DNA from: RGIG995 sp045603745
GTDB taxonomy: Bacteria; Bacillota; Clostridia; Oscillospirales; UBA644
Direction: 5' to 3'
Length of the DNA: 64,000 nt
Assembly (NCBI GenBank): GCA_045603745.1
Contig: JAZUMQ010000037.1
Coordinates: forward strand, 1-64,000
In this document: positions 1 to 7,852 of the stretch, piece by piece
Numbering within the stretch: the first letter of the stretch is position 1
Layout: the number at the start of each line of letters is the position of its first letter
Position numbers and translations under genes: made by a program
Notes under the pieces: model-generated
What the model saw: the letters and a program-made list of their open reading frames with translations, nothing else
What the model was told of the DNA's origin: nothing
Databases searched by the model: none

Positions 1-12
1 ACTCTCTAACAA
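1..12 (-). rRNA. 5' end of 16S rRNA gene (first ~12 nt only)
   Basis: Read on the minus strand, the window edge ends in GTTAGAGAGT, which lines up with the start of bacterial 16S rRNA just before the conserved AGAGTTTGATCCTGGCTC. By alignment from memory with E. coli 16S, position 12 would be about nucleotide 1. The body of the rRNA lies outside the window. The assignment rests on these few bases together with the typical rRNA leader and promoter next to them. Confidence 0.55.
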
Positions 13-228
13 AATTTAAACAGTTCCGTAGAACCGTTAACGTCATTAGACTGTCCGACCCAGAAGATTTCTGGTTCGTGTTCCGTAATTTTTACGAGTT
101 TACTTCTCATTTGCTTTTTCCGATTTTCCAAGCTTTTCAGCCTGTTATTTCGGAATCAACAGGGTACAAAATTCACTGTTTAATTTTCAAGGTTCATCGC
201 ACCGAAAAACATGCCGTTTTTTTGGCGC
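13..228 (-). other. rRNA operon leader with boxA-like antitermination element
   Basis: This is the transcribed leader between the minus-strand promoter (235-263) and the 16S start. The minus strand of 176-196 reads TGAACCTTGAAAATTAAACA, which closely resembles the conserved leader block found upstream of Firmicute 16S genes (boxA region, known for antitermination). The rest is A/T-rich with short dyads that could form the RNase III processing stem with sequence beyond the window. The short ORFs across this stretch on both strands have no ribosome binding site or recognisable protein and are not called. Confidence 0.7.
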
Positions 229-234
229 TCGATT

Positions 235-263
235 ATTATACCACACTTTTTCCCATTTGTCAA
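235..263 (-). promoter_or_regulatory. rRNA operon promoter
   Basis: On the minus strand, a perfect -35 TTGACA (258-263) is separated by exactly 17 bp from a perfect -10 TATAAT (235-240), with TGG just before the -10. Consensus quality fits a strong rRNA promoter. The start of transcription would be near 228. Confidence 0.85.
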
Positions 264-506
264 TACTTTTTTTAAAAAAACTTTTTAAGCAAAAAACGGC
301 GCAAACCGTTGATGTTATCATGTTTTTTTGACTTCGATGTCGATTTTTGCGATACTTTTTGTGAAAAATGTTTCTTTTTACTCTTTCATTTTGGATAACC
401 ATGGGCAAAAACACCAAAACAATAGAAAAACTTTTCCAAAACCGCCGACTTTTTCGGCAAAACGGAAACGTCATGCAAAAAAATTGTGTGATTTGGCAAA
501 ATCCTC

Positions 507-535
507 TTGCAAAAGTGAAAGGAATGAGGTATAAT
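507..535 (+). promoter_or_regulatory. Promoter of the AI-2E-family permease gene
   Basis: TTGCAA (507-512), 17 bp, TATAAT (530-535) on the plus strand, about 65 nt before the ATG at 601. The interval between this promoter and the divergent rRNA promoter (264-506) is A/T-rich; I see no gene in it. Confidence 0.75.
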
Positions 536-600
536 AAAAATCGAAAGAAACGCATTGCATTATATGTTGAATATGTAGAAAACGACAGGAGTTAGCGATT

Positions 601-1734
601 ATGAAGTTTAAATGGAAAACTTGGCTTGCCATATTGGGAAGCGTCTTCCTATTATACTTGTGCATGGAATATTGGCCGGTGGTGGCAAAACTGCTGACAA
701 GTGCTCTGGGAGCGGCAGTTCCGCTCTTGGTGGGCTGTGCCATGGCGTACGTTATCAATATTTTGATGAGTTTCTATGAAAGACACTATTTTCCAAAGAC
801 GAAAAAATCCATAATCGGAAAAACCCGCCGTCTGATCTGCTTGGTGGCAGCAGTACTAACCGTATTCGCCATCATTGCTCTGGTGATAGGATTGATCGTA
901 CCCCAACTAATCTCCTGCGTAAAACTGTTAGTGGCAGAAATTCCAGATGCCATCATGACCGTCGTTCATTGGTTGCAAGATAAAGGGCTCTTGTCCGGAG
1001 AATGGGAACAAACCCTTTCGGAAATCAACTGGCAAGACGTATGGAACAAAATCGGCGGCTGGCTGACTTCCGGTATCGGAAGTATGGTAGACATCGTAGT
1101 CCAAGCGGTATCGTCGGTAATTTCGGTGGTAGTAACAACCTTTTTAGGACTTGTCTTTGCATTATATTTGCTGGCGTCAAAGGAAACTTTGGGACGGCAA
1201 TGCAATAAAGCAATGAACCGTTTTCTCCCCTGCAATATTTCTGAAAAGATCCGCAACGTCATTTCGGTCTTAGACGATTGTTTTCACAAATACATCGTGG
1301 GACAATGCACCGAAGCTGTGGTTTTAGGGGTTTTGTGTTTCCTGGGAATGTTGATCTTGCGCTTACCCTATGCGGCGATGGTCAGTGCATTGATCGCCTT
1401 CACGGCGTTGATTCCCATTGCAGGTGCCTATATCGGTGCTGTGGTAGGAGCATTCATGATTTTGACCGAATCCCCGGTAAAAGCATTGATCTTCCTAATC
1501 TTCCTTATTATATTGCAACAACTGGAAGGGAATCTCATCTACCCGAAAGTAGTAGGATCGTCCTTAGAATTGCCTGCCATCTGGGTTTTGACGGCGGTCA
1601 CCGTGGGCGGCGGGATTTTGGGAATTCCGGGAATGTTGCTGGGCGTTCCCCTGACCGCGGCAGTCTATCGCATGATCAAGGCGGCAGTCAACACGCCAAA
1701 GAAACCGAAATCAAAAGAAATCAAAAAAGTCTAA
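601..1734 (+). CDS. AI-2E family transporter (PF01594-type permease)
   Basis: This 377-residue polytopic membrane protein has the layout of the AI-2E/YtvI/PerM permease family. Hydrophobic pairs sit at about residues 8-60 and 75-105, then a soluble amphipathic stretch (about 110-170), a TM near 170-195, and a C-terminal block of closely packed helices (about 235-350). The C-terminal region contains the family-typical IPIAGAYIGAVVGAFM and QQLEGNLIYPKVVG segments. Family members export small molecules or act as Na+(Li+)/H+ antiporters, so the substrate cannot be assigned here. The ATG follows CAGGAG at 8-9 nt. It is a single-gene unit with its own promoter (507-535) and a strong terminator (1743-1777). 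Confidence 0.88.
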   Translation: MKFKWKTWLAILGSVFLLYLCMEYWPVVAKLLTSALGAAVPLLVGCAMAYVINILMSFYERHYFPKTKKSIIGKTRRLICLVAAVLTVFAIIALVIGLIVPQLISCVKLLVAEIPDAIMTVVHWLQDKGLLSGEWEQTLSEINWQDVWNKIGGWLTSGIGSMVDIVVQAVSSVISVVVTTFLGLVFALYLLASKETLGRQCNKAMNRFLPCNISEKIRNVISVLDDCFHKYIVGQCTEAVVLGVLCFLGMLILRLPYAAMVSALIAFTALIPIAGAYIGAVVGAFMILTESPVKALIFLIFLIILQQLEGNLIYPKVVGSSLELPAIWVLTAVTVGGGILGIPGMLLGVPLTAAVYRMIKAAVNTPKKPKSKEIKKV

Positions 1735-1742
1735 AAAGGCAT

Positions 1743-1777
1743 AAAAGAAGAGACTCGACAAGCGAGTCTCTTCTTTT
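1743..1777. terminator. Bidirectional terminator between convergent genes
   Basis: A perfect 15-bp stem (1743-1757 with 1763-1777), loop ACAAG, flanked by A-run and T-run. It can end both the AI-2E permease transcript and the SH3/C39 transcript from the other side. Confidence 0.9.
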
Positions 1778-1805
1778 CCTGTTTGCTCTTTTATTATTTG
1801 GTCAA

Positions 1806-2768
1806 TCAGCCTCGGATCATAATTTTATAAAATACACTGTACTTCGCCTGAAAATCTTTCAGGGTAGTACGGGAAGTGGAACCGGGGTCGTGAATCGTAA
1901 AGTTCGCCGCAGTCAAATTTCCGCCGTTAAATCCGGTAATAACCGCCCAATGCTGCGCTCCGGAGGAAGTATAACCGCCAATCATCACCGGTCTGCCGGC
2001 ATTCAATTCCCGGTAGACCACGGATAGATAATCACTTCCGGTATACGCCGAATAATACGAAGGCCAATACAAATTTCCGGAGGAAGAATAACTCAACTCC
2101 TTTACGAGCGTGGCGGGGGTAACGGTATATCCTCGAACCGTGGTTTCCACCATTGCCATAGCAGTGGTGGTACAACCGGCGGAACCGATGGTATACCAAC
2201 TGTTTCCCAAACGAATATTTGCCCACCGGGAGTCGGTCTGGGAATACCGGGGAACGGAAAGTTTGACAGCCGCGTATCCGGAAGAAGAATAAATCAAAAA
2301 TTCCTCGGAAACGTAGCCGATTTTCGTTCCGGCATATAAAACCTTTGCCCAACCGCCGGAAGAAGACAACACCGTCACCGATGCTTTATCGGAAAATTGA
2401 GATGCAATCCGATAAGCAGTGGAAGGACCGGTACGAATATTCAACCGATAACCGTCCGCCGAAACGGTAGCAGACCGTGTGGAAAGAGTGGTGATGTAAT
2501 CGTCGTTACAATATCCATAGCGACCGGAAGCATATTCGACTTTCCACCAATCGCCGGATTTGGAAACGAGGGCGACGGTACTCCCCTTGGGTAACCCTGT
2601 CAAAATCGTGCCGGACAGAGAGGGAGAAGCTCGGACGTTCAAGCGGGTTTGGGAGGTGGTTACCGTCCCTGCTTTCGCAAGTTCGGAAGCTTGCGCCCGT
2701 TGAATCAGCCCGGGAGAAATGAAGACCAGTGCAAGAGCAAACAGACAGGAAATCAATAGTTTTCTCAT
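1806..2768 (-). CDS. Secreted SH3b-SH3b-C39-like peptidase
   Basis: This is a 320-residue exported protein. Residues 1-28 form a signal peptide (MRKLL, hydrophobic core, AQA-S cleavage-like site). Two bacterial SH3 domains follow (about 34-95 and 98-160, each with an LNVRASPS or LNIRTGPS type start), then a Peptidase_C39_2-like domain (about 170-320). Candidate catalytic residues are Cys199 in GSAGCTTTAMAM, His273 in AQHWAVITGF and Asp294 in TIHDPG. SH3b domains usually bind peptidoglycan, so a wall-associated cysteine peptidase or amidase is likely. The start was moved from an upstream in-frame codon to the ATG at 2768 because it has AAAGGAGAG upstream and gives a clean signal peptide. Confidence 0.85.
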   Translation of the reverse strand: MRKLLISCLFALALVFISPGLIQRAQASELAKAGTVTTSQTRLNVRASPSLSGTILTGLPKGSTVALVSKSGDWWKVEYASGRYGYCNDDYITTLSTRSATVSADGYRLNIRTGPSTAYRIASQFSDKASVTVLSSSGGWAKVLYAGTKIGYVSEEFLIYSSSGYAAVKLSVPRYSQTDSRWANIRLGNSWYTIGSAGCTTTAMAMVETTVRGYTVTPATLVKELSYSSSGNLYWPSYYSAYTGSDYLSVVYRELNAGRPVMIGGYTSSGAQHWAVITGFNGGNLTAANFTIHDPGSTSRTTLKDFQAKYSVFYKIMIRG

Positions 2769-2790
2769 ATTGGTCTCTCCTTTCTCAAAC

Positions 2791-2819
2791 ATTTTACCAT
2801 AGATTCCCCTCTCCTGCAA
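2791..2819 (-). promoter_or_regulatory. Promoter of SH3b/C39 peptidase gene
   Basis: Minus strand TTGCAG (2814-2819), 17 bp, TAAAAT (2791-2796), preceded by TGG (extended -10). It lies about 23 nt before the ATG. Confidence 0.75.
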
Positions 2820-2894
2820 GGGAAAAATATTTCCAATCCGTGAACCTTTTGTAAACCAAAACGGTCTATTTTGGAAGTTTTTCCATCAACCCCC

Positions 2895-2923
2895 TTGACT
2901 GGAAGAAAAAAACGTGATATGCT
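2895..2923 (+). promoter_or_regulatory. Promoter of DUF1294 gene
   Basis: TTGACT (2895-2900), 17 bp, TATGCT (2918-2923) with TGA before the -10; the GGAGGG ribosome binding site and the ATG at 2941 follow. Confidence 0.75.
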
Positions 2924-2940
2924 ATGTGCGGAGGGATATT

Positions 2941-3210
2941 ATGGAACTGATTTTCGTATGGATTTTTGCCGCCAGCATCATCGCTTTTGCCCTGTTCGGC
3001 ATCGACAAAACAAAGGCAAGGCGTCAGCAATGGCGCATCCCCGAACAGATCCTTTTGGGCGTTGCCGCCTTGGGCGGCGGACTGGGAGCCCTATTGGGAA
3101 TGCAACTGTTTCGACACAAGACGCGGCACCTGAAATTCCTTTTGGGAATTCCCCTTTGCATTGTACTCAACGGCATTACTGTCTATCTGTTTTATCAATA
3201 TCTGTTATAA
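2941..3210 (+). CDS. DUF1294 family small membrane protein
   Basis: An 89-residue protein with a family signature I recognise as DUF1294: GIDKTKARRQQWRIPEQ (about 22-38), a glycine-rich GGGLGALLG, then FRHKTRH followed by a C-terminal hydrophobic helix. It has three hydrophobic segments (1-20, about 40-58, about 66-88) and is predicted to sit in the membrane. The biochemical role of the family is unknown. The ATG at 2941 has GGAGGG at the right distance; a longer reading from 2914 would start inside the promoter -10 and is rejected. It is a single-gene unit with its own promoter and terminator. Confidence 0.85.
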   Translation: MELIFVWIFAASIIAFALFGIDKTKARRQQWRIPEQILLGVAALGGGLGALLGMQLFRHKTRHLKFLLGIPLCIVLNGITVYLFYQYLL

Positions 3211-3213
3211 TGT

Positions 3214-3304
3214 AAAAAACTTGCAGAGGATTCCCGATATACACCCCCAAAAAGTGTCTAACTTTTGGGGGGTGTATATCATTTTTCTTCTCTGCAAGTT
3301 TTTA
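3214..3304. terminator. Nested two-stem bidirectional terminator
   Basis: The outer stem pairs 3214-3228 (A-run then CTTGCAGAG) with 3290-3304 (CTCTGCAAG then T-run). The inner stem pairs 3236-3254 with 3262-3280, 19 positions with one imperfection, loop TGTCTAA. It lies between two convergent genes and carries T-runs in both directions. Confidence 0.8.
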
Positions 3305-3306
3305 TT

Positions 3307-5100
3307 TTATTTTCGGTTCTTTCGAAGGATTAAAACAAAAGCTACAGCTCCGCAGCACAGAATCGCCGCCGCAATTCCAACAGCAACCCATATCATTGCC
3401 CCGTTGCGTCCCTCGTTATCCCCAGTCCCGGCGAAATCCGAAGAATTATTTTCCGTGTTGCTCTGCGTCCCGGCGAAATCCGAAGAATTATTTTCCGTTT
3501 TGCTCTGCGTCCCGGCAAAATCCGAGTTATCACTTTCCAAATCCTCTTTCGGAATCTTTTCCAAAGAAATAAGGTCTACCCAGGCAGAATCGTCTTCTTC
3601 CGAACACTTCCATTGCATATGAGTCTCATTGGCCCGGAAATCCACGGTCTTTTCCCCGGAATAAACGAGGCTCTGCACCGTTCCGTCGATTTTCAGTTCA
3701 GAGAGCGTTGTTAACTTTGTCCAACCGGAACCACCCTTCTTCGCCTTCCATTGAACCACTCCGGACGCGGTGCTTCGCAACACTATACCATAAGTAGCCA
3801 CATTATCGGAAAATTCTTCACTGATAACGAACAAGGAATTGGAAACCACTTCTTCCTTCAAAAAGTCCATCCCTTTCACAAGGGTATAACCATCGTAAAC
3901 CTCTACCAAATACCCTTCATATCCACCGGTATGTCCTTTTCCGTTCAGAGTTCTACTCTGAGAAAGAGAAGGAACGTGCAGTGCAGCGTAAGAACCGGCG
4001 TAACTGGTCAAATCCGCATCAAAGGAATAGTGTGTATGTCCGCTGAAATAAATAACGCCGGGATATTTGTTCAGAAGCGTGTGAAGTTCTTTGGAAGATG
4101 ACTCATCCCATTCGGTGCCAGAATCGCGATACATTCCACTTTCCAACGTATAATAATGAAAAATCAGAAAGACCTTTCCAGGTTCAGATTGCTTATAATG
4201 TTCCGACAGGCATTCTCTCAGCCATTCCAATTGTTCGCCACTCAATCTCTGATCAATATTCTGATCATCACTGCTGTTCGACGCCGCGCCGATTCCCATA
4301 AACAGATACAAATCTCTCCCGTAAGTCATGGAATAATCATAATTCCAATTATTCCCCGACACCGTTACCTTGAATTCGGCTCCGTAAGAATGAAGTTCTT
4401 TTGCATAGTTCGGGAAATAACTACGGGCGTTGGTCAATGATTGGGCAGGAGTAACGGAAAGGTTCCACGCCAAAGCATCGTGATTTCCCAAAACGAACCA
4501 CAAAGGGATCTCGGAATAGGGAGCATAGGTATCCGCAAACTCTTTCCAATGATTTTTTTCTCCGGAAACGGTGTTATCCCCCACCGAAATGACAAACTGA
4601 GCATCTTTCTCTGAAAAAAAGTCCATTGCCGCCTGAAAAGAGGGAATGGCATTCCCGGACCCAAAATGCGCATCGGAATACACGCCGAAACTGTATTGAC
4701 ATTCCGACTTCTCCAAGCGCCGTGCTTCTGGGATCTCATATGAAGTGATCCGCTCCCCGTTCAGTGTCAACCAAAGATGCGTCGCTTCGGGAGGAATACA
4801 AGTTAGAGGCTCCGGCTTGAATTTCAGCGTTTCCCCGGAAATACTCATATCCGAAGAGTCCGCTAAGACCTTGTATCCTTCCAGGATCCCGTCGGAAGTT
4901 CCCCAACACAAGAGATATTTTTCTCCGGAATATCCGTCGACGCTAATGGTGATCGTACCGTCTGCCCGTCCGGGAAGAAGGGTAGAAAACTCATAAGAAA
5001 TCTGTGGTGTATTTGAAGCCGCAACTGAAATTATGGAAGTAAAAACAATGCATAGGATCAAAAACACCGAAAATACAATTTGTCCGATCTTTCGCTTCAT
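3307..5100 (-). CDS. Cell-surface calcineurin-like metallophosphoesterase, membrane anchored
   Basis: A 597-residue exported protein. It has a signal peptide (about 1-28, ending VAA), an N-terminal beta-sandwich-like region (about 32-125) and a metallophosphoesterase domain with the full set of metal motifs: D143-x-H145 (YSDAHFG), GDN 174-176, GNHD 205-208, a later FLIFHYYT histidine and GHTH near 358. A second beta-rich region follows (about 400-515), then a low-complexity stalk of 14-residue repeats (SSDFAGTQSxTENN), and a C-terminal TM helix with a basic tail (RKNRK). It is probably a surface phosphohydrolase; the substrate is unknown. The start was set at the ATG at 5100, which has CGGAG upstream; a TTG seven codons earlier is less likely. 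Confidence 0.85.
   Translation of the reverse strand: MKRKIGQIVFSVFLILCIVFTSIISVAASNTPQISYEFSTLLPGRADGTITISVDGYSGEKYLLCWGTSDGILEGYKVLADSSDMSISGETLKFKPEPLTCIPPEATHLWLTLNGERITSYEIPEARRLEKSECQYSFGVYSDAHFGSGNAIPSFQAAMDFFSEKDAQFVISVGDNTVSGEKNHWKEFADTYAPYSEIPLWFVLGNHDALAWNLSVTPAQSLTNARSYFPNYAKELHSYGAEFKVTVSGNNWNYDYSMTYGRDLYLFMGIGAASNSSDDQNIDQRLSGEQLEWLRECLSEHYKQSEPGKVFLIFHYYTLESGMYRDSGTEWDESSSKELHTLLNKYPGVIYFSGHTHYSFDADLTSYAGSYAALHVPSLSQSRTLNGKGHTGGYEGYLVEVYDGYTLVKGMDFLKEEVVSNSLFVISEEFSDNVATYGIVLRSTASGVVQWKAKKGGSGWTKLTTLSELKIDGTVQSLVYSGEKTVDFRANETHMQWKCSEEDDSAWVDLISLEKIPKEDLESDNSDFAGTQSKTENNSSDFAGTQSNTENNSSDFAGTGDNEGRNGAMIWVAVGIAAAILCCGAVAFVLILRKNRK
3425..3550 (-). repeat. 42-bp in-frame direct repeats (stalk of metallophosphoesterase)
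   Basis: Two near-identical 42-bp units (3425-3466, 3467-3508) and a third, decayed copy starting at 3509. Each codes for 14 residues, SSDFAGTQSKTENN or a variant. The period is a multiple of three, so copy-number changes would alter only stalk length. Confidence 0.85.
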
Positions 5101-5134
5101 AACAGTCTCCGTTTCTTTCAATTTTATATATTTT

Positions 5135-5163
5135 ATTATACCATAGCAGAAAAAATATGTTAT
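5135..5163 (-). promoter_or_regulatory. Promoter of metallophosphoesterase gene
   Basis: Minus strand TATAAT (5135-5140) preceded by ATGG (extended -10). The -35 at 17 bp is weak (ATAACA, 5158-5163) and overlaps the end of the upstream AraC-type gene. Confidence 0.6.
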
Positions 5164-6068
5164 TCGTTCAGGTTTACCGCCGGATTCCGATAAGAGACCC
5201 GCTGAACATAAAAACTACAACCGTCGCATCTGTGATTCCCCATCGGATCTATGTGAAGGGAGATCTTATCCCCAACACGAACAGTGCAGGTGGCGGTCAG
5301 AAACGCAGGATCAACGGTAGACATTTCCACCCCGTCCCCCAAAGGCTCACCGTTGAGATACAGTCGGGCAGCGCAGGGCGTGTACCAGGAATGCCAGGAA
5401 GAACTGTACACGGAACAAAAGCCATTGATCCGCCCGACGGAAAAAAATACGTTTACCGTTCCGTCCCGGGGACAAATAAACGTCTTCACCGCCTCGGTCG
5501 CCCGTCCGGGATGCAATCCGAAGCCACCATCCCGATTCCGGCAATACCATTGAGGAGAGGTTCGCAAACTTCCGTAGGGTGATTGAAACATCCTTTGAGG
5601 CTCCAACCATTCCATCAAGATATATTCCTTTGTCGCCGGATCGTAGCAAGAAAATTCCCATAAGCCGTCCGGAGTGGGGTTTGCCCCCATACCCCAGTTT
5701 CCTTCCGAAACATACTCATAGATCGCACTGTGGGGCTCGTAGGTTTGTTCTCCTATAATATACCGGGAAGGCGATATGCCGAAATACTCCTGAAAAGCCT
5801 TTCGGAATCCCCTTGGGGTATAAGACAGGGATAAGGCGACCCTGTCTATAGGGGTCTTTCCGTCCAGCAAACGCCTGGCTTCCTCCATCCGCAGAGTGCG
5901 AAGATACGACCCTATGGTCTCTCCACAGCAGGTTTTGAATAAAAGATTGCAACGCCTGGGAGAATATCCAACACTCTTCGCAACTTCCTCCACACCGATG
6001 TTTTCCCAGTAGTGCTTCCGGATAAAATTCAGCATCCGCATAATTTCACTATGTATACACTGATTCAC
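5160..6068 (-). CDS. AraC-type regulator with N-terminal HTH and C-terminal beta-sandwich-like domain
   Basis: 302 residues. The N-terminal 105 residues form a double-HTH AraC/XylS DNA-binding domain; the second HTH ends in the typical FRKAFQEYFGISPSRY. This inverts the usual order, in which the HTH is C-terminal. The remaining about 190 residues include an aromatic- and glycine-rich segment and a region (about 185-300) with alternating beta pattern and several cysteines (HRCDGCSFYV near the end) that I cannot assign; a ligand-binding or sugar-binding sandwich is possible. The start is GTG at 6068 with GGGAG seven bases upstream. The downstream metallophosphoesterase gene has its own promoter but could also receive read-through. 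Confidence 0.8.
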   Translation of the reverse strand: MNQCIHSEIMRMLNFIRKHYWENIGVEEVAKSVGYSPRRCNLLFKTCCGETIGSYLRTLRMEEARRLLDGKTPIDRVALSLSYTPRGFRKAFQEYFGISPSRYIIGEQTYEPHSAIYEYVSEGNWGMGANPTPDGLWEFSCYDPATKEYILMEWLEPQRMFQSPYGSLRTSPQWYCRNRDGGFGLHPGRATEAVKTFICPRDGTVNVFFSVGRINGFCSVYSSSWHSWYTPCAARLYLNGEPLGDGVEMSTVDPAFLTATCTVRVGDKISLHIDPMGNHRCDGCSFYVQRVSYRNPAVNLNE

Positions 6069-6216
6069 AACAGATCTCCCTCAGCTCTTTTAAATATTTC
6101 CCCTACTTAATTGTAACATAACTTTTGTCAAATTGCAAGATGAACTCCGGAAGTCGATACAAAAATTCCGCTAAAAAGGGGGGGGACGGAATGAGTTTTG
6201 GAATATGTATTCACGT

Positions 6217-6262
6217 TAAAAAAAGTAAATGCCGCAGAACTGGAAATCCGGTTCTGCGGTGG
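6217..6262 (-). terminator. Terminator of SPFH gene
   Basis: Stem 6232-6240 (CCGCAGAAC on plus) with 6251-6259 (GTTCTGCGG), followed on the minus strand by CATTTACTTTTTTT. The rest of 6069-6231 upstream of the AraC-type gene is A/T-rich; no clear promoter box pair was identified there. Confidence 0.75.
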
Positions 6263-6275
6263 AAAATTCTTCGGT

Positions 6276-7229
6276 TTATCTATCGCAACAAGGATCTTGT
6301 TTTGCTTCCGGTTCGGGGTCAACGGCAGATTCCGTTTGCGCTCCCAGCCCGGAGGTTTCACTGAAAATTACGTTCTTTTTTACCGTATCAACCACGTCGG
6401 TTGGGATAATCAATTTCGCGGCACGGCCGTTGGCGACGTTGGTCAGGGCTTCGTATTTTTTCAGTTCCAGCACGGTGGCGTCGATTCCGGCATCCATCAA
6501 GGCACGAAGTCCGTCTGCTTCCGCCTTCTTGGCAAGGTAAATGGCTTGTGCTTCCCCTTCTGCACGGGCGATCCGGGCGTCCCGTTCCCCTTCTGCCGCA
6601 AGAACCATCGCACGCTTATCCCCTTCTGCACGGGTAATAGAGGCTTCTTTGTGCCCCTCCGCTTGAAGCAGGGTTTCACGACGATCACGTTCCGCCTTCA
6701 TTTGCTTTTCCATGGCGGCCTGGATGGCGGCGGGGGGAATGATGTTTTTCAATTCCACACGAGTTATTTTAATCCCCCATTGATCGGTCGCGTCGTCCAA
6801 AATACTGGTCAATTTTCCGTTGATTACGTCTCTGGAAGTCAAAGTACCGTCCAGATCCATTTCCCCGATGATATTACGCAGAGTAGTTGCAGTAAGATTG
6901 GAAAGGGCATTGACCGGATTGACCACACCGTAGGTATACATCTTAGCATCAAAAATACGGTAAAAGACCACCGTATCAATCTGCATGGTAACGTTGTCCT
7001 TGGTGATAACCGGCTGAGGAGGAGAATCCAAAACCTGTTCTTTCAAGGTTACTTTCTTGGAAATCCGTTCCAAAAAAGGAATTTTCAAATGCAATCCAGC
7101 AGACCAAGTAGTACGGTATTTCCCCAAAAACTCGATGACGTACTCATGAGCCTGAGGAACGATCCGCAGACAACTGAACAGCAGAACAACCAGAGCTGCA
7201 ATAACGAGAACAATCAAAAATCCGTCCAT
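6276..7229 (-). CDS. SPFH/band-7 (stomatin/QmcA-like) membrane protein
   Basis: A 317-residue protein with an N-terminal TM helix (about 4-22), then an SPFH/band-7 domain (RIVPQAHEYVIEFLGKY through the KITRVELKNI strand near residue 160). A long charged coiled-coil follows (about 170-250) with an AEG repeat (QAEGHKEASITRAEGDKR and similar), then a short hydrophilic tail ending in CCDR. Family members form oligomeric membrane microdomain scaffolds and often modulate membrane proteases; usual partners are NfeD-type proteins, and none is seen beside this gene. The ATG at 7229 has AGGAGG at good spacing. It is a single-gene unit with its own promoter and terminator. Confidence 0.9.
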   Translation of the reverse strand: MDGFLIVLVIAALVVLLFSCLRIVPQAHEYVIEFLGKYRTTWSAGLHLKIPFLERISKKVTLKEQVLDSPPQPVITKDNVTMQIDTVVFYRIFDAKMYTYGVVNPVNALSNLTATTLRNIIGEMDLDGTLTSRDVINGKLTSILDDATDQWGIKITRVELKNIIPPAAIQAAMEKQMKAERDRRETLLQAEGHKEASITRAEGDKRAMVLAAEGERDARIARAEGEAQAIYLAKKAEADGLRALMDAGIDATVLELKKYEALTNVANGRAAKLIIPTDVVDTVKKNVIFSETSGLGAQTESAVDPEPEAKQDPCCDR

Positions 7230-7301
7230 AATACATCCTCCTAAGATGATTTTTATACAGGGATTGGGAGCAAACTATTGTATTCGCTTCCTTATATTTT
7301 T

Positions 7302-7330
7302 ATTATACCATATTTTGTCGCAAAATGCAA
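7302..7330 (-). promoter_or_regulatory. Promoter of SPFH gene
   Basis: Minus strand TTGCAT (7325-7330), 17 bp, TATAAT (7302-7307) with TGG before the -10. The -35 lies directly against the T-run of the upstream terminator (7340-7364). Confidence 0.75.
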
Positions 7331-7339
7331 GATGCAAAA

Positions 7340-7364
7340 AGCACCCAAATTGACTTTGGGTGCT
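7340..7364 (-). terminator. Terminator of DtxR-type gene
   Basis: A perfect 10-bp stem AGCACCCAAA (7340-7349) with TTTGGGTGCT (7355-7364), loop TTGAC, T-run on the minus strand. Confidence 0.85.
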
Positions 7365-7371
7365 AATTTTT

Positions 7372-7737
7372 TTATAACGTTTCGGTGTGGCGCTTGATGG
7401 CTTCAAAGGTCTCGTCGCTGATGTCGTGTTCCATTTTACAAGCGTCGGATACCGCAATTTTCTCCTCTACTCCCAAGGCAACGAAAAAAGCGGTAAGAAC
7501 CTTATGGCGCTCATAGGTCTTTTCGGCAATTTCCCGTCCCACGTCGGTCAAAATCAACGAGCCGTCTTCCAACACGTTGAGATAGCCCCCCTGTTTCAAT
7601 AAACCGACGGCACGGCTGACGCTGGGCTTACTGAATCCCATGGATTCCACCACGTCAATGGAACGCACTCGGCTTTGCTTACGGGAAAGCTGCAGAATGG
7701 TTTCCAGATACATTTCGCCCGATTCCTGAAGTTGCAT
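7372..7737 (-). CDS. DtxR/MntR-family metal-dependent repressor, short form
   Basis: 121 residues. An N-terminal winged helix (about 5-62, with RVRSIDVVESMGFSKPSVSR as recognition region) is followed by the metal-binding/dimerisation helices (about 65-121), which include AEKTYERHKVL, VSDACKMEHDISDETF and a final RHTETL. Cys, Glu and His in CKMEH correspond to the primary metal site of the family. No C-terminal SH3/FeoA-like domain is present, as in MntR-type members. It probably controls Mn or Fe homeostasis; the targets are not in the window. The ATG at 7737 follows GAGGTG. Confidence 0.88.
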   Translation of the reverse strand: MQLQESGEMYLETILQLSRKQSRVRSIDVVESMGFSKPSVSRAVGLLKQGGYLNVLEDGSLILTDVGREIAEKTYERHKVLTAFFVALGVEEKIAVSDACKMEHDISDETFEAIKRHTETL

Positions 7738-7766
7738 AATACACCTCGAAAAAAGTTCTTTCCTCT

Positions 7767-7795
7767 ATTATAATACAAAATGAAAAAAAAATCAA
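7767..7795 (-). promoter_or_regulatory. Promoter of DtxR-type gene
   Basis: Minus strand TTGATT (7790-7795), 17 bp, TATAAT (7767-7772). This is one of the few promoters here without TGn before the -10. Confidence 0.7.
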
Positions 7796-7804
7796 GTCCC
7801 CAAA

Positions 7805-7836
7805 AAATAATCCCCCCGCATAACACGAGGGAATTA
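7805..7836 (-). terminator. Probable terminator of the hydrogenase operon
   Basis: Downstream of hydA the minus strand can form an imperfect hairpin (plus-strand arms near 7810-7819 and 7825-7834, two mismatches) followed by ATTATTTTTTG. Less regular than the other terminators in the window. Confidence 0.55.
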
Positions 7837-7852
7837 TCATTGCGATTAAAAA

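Noticed and set aside
78..595. Several short ORFs in the first 600 bases
   Set aside because: They lie in the rRNA leader and promoter or the permease promoter, overlap each other on both strands, and lack ribosome binding sites.
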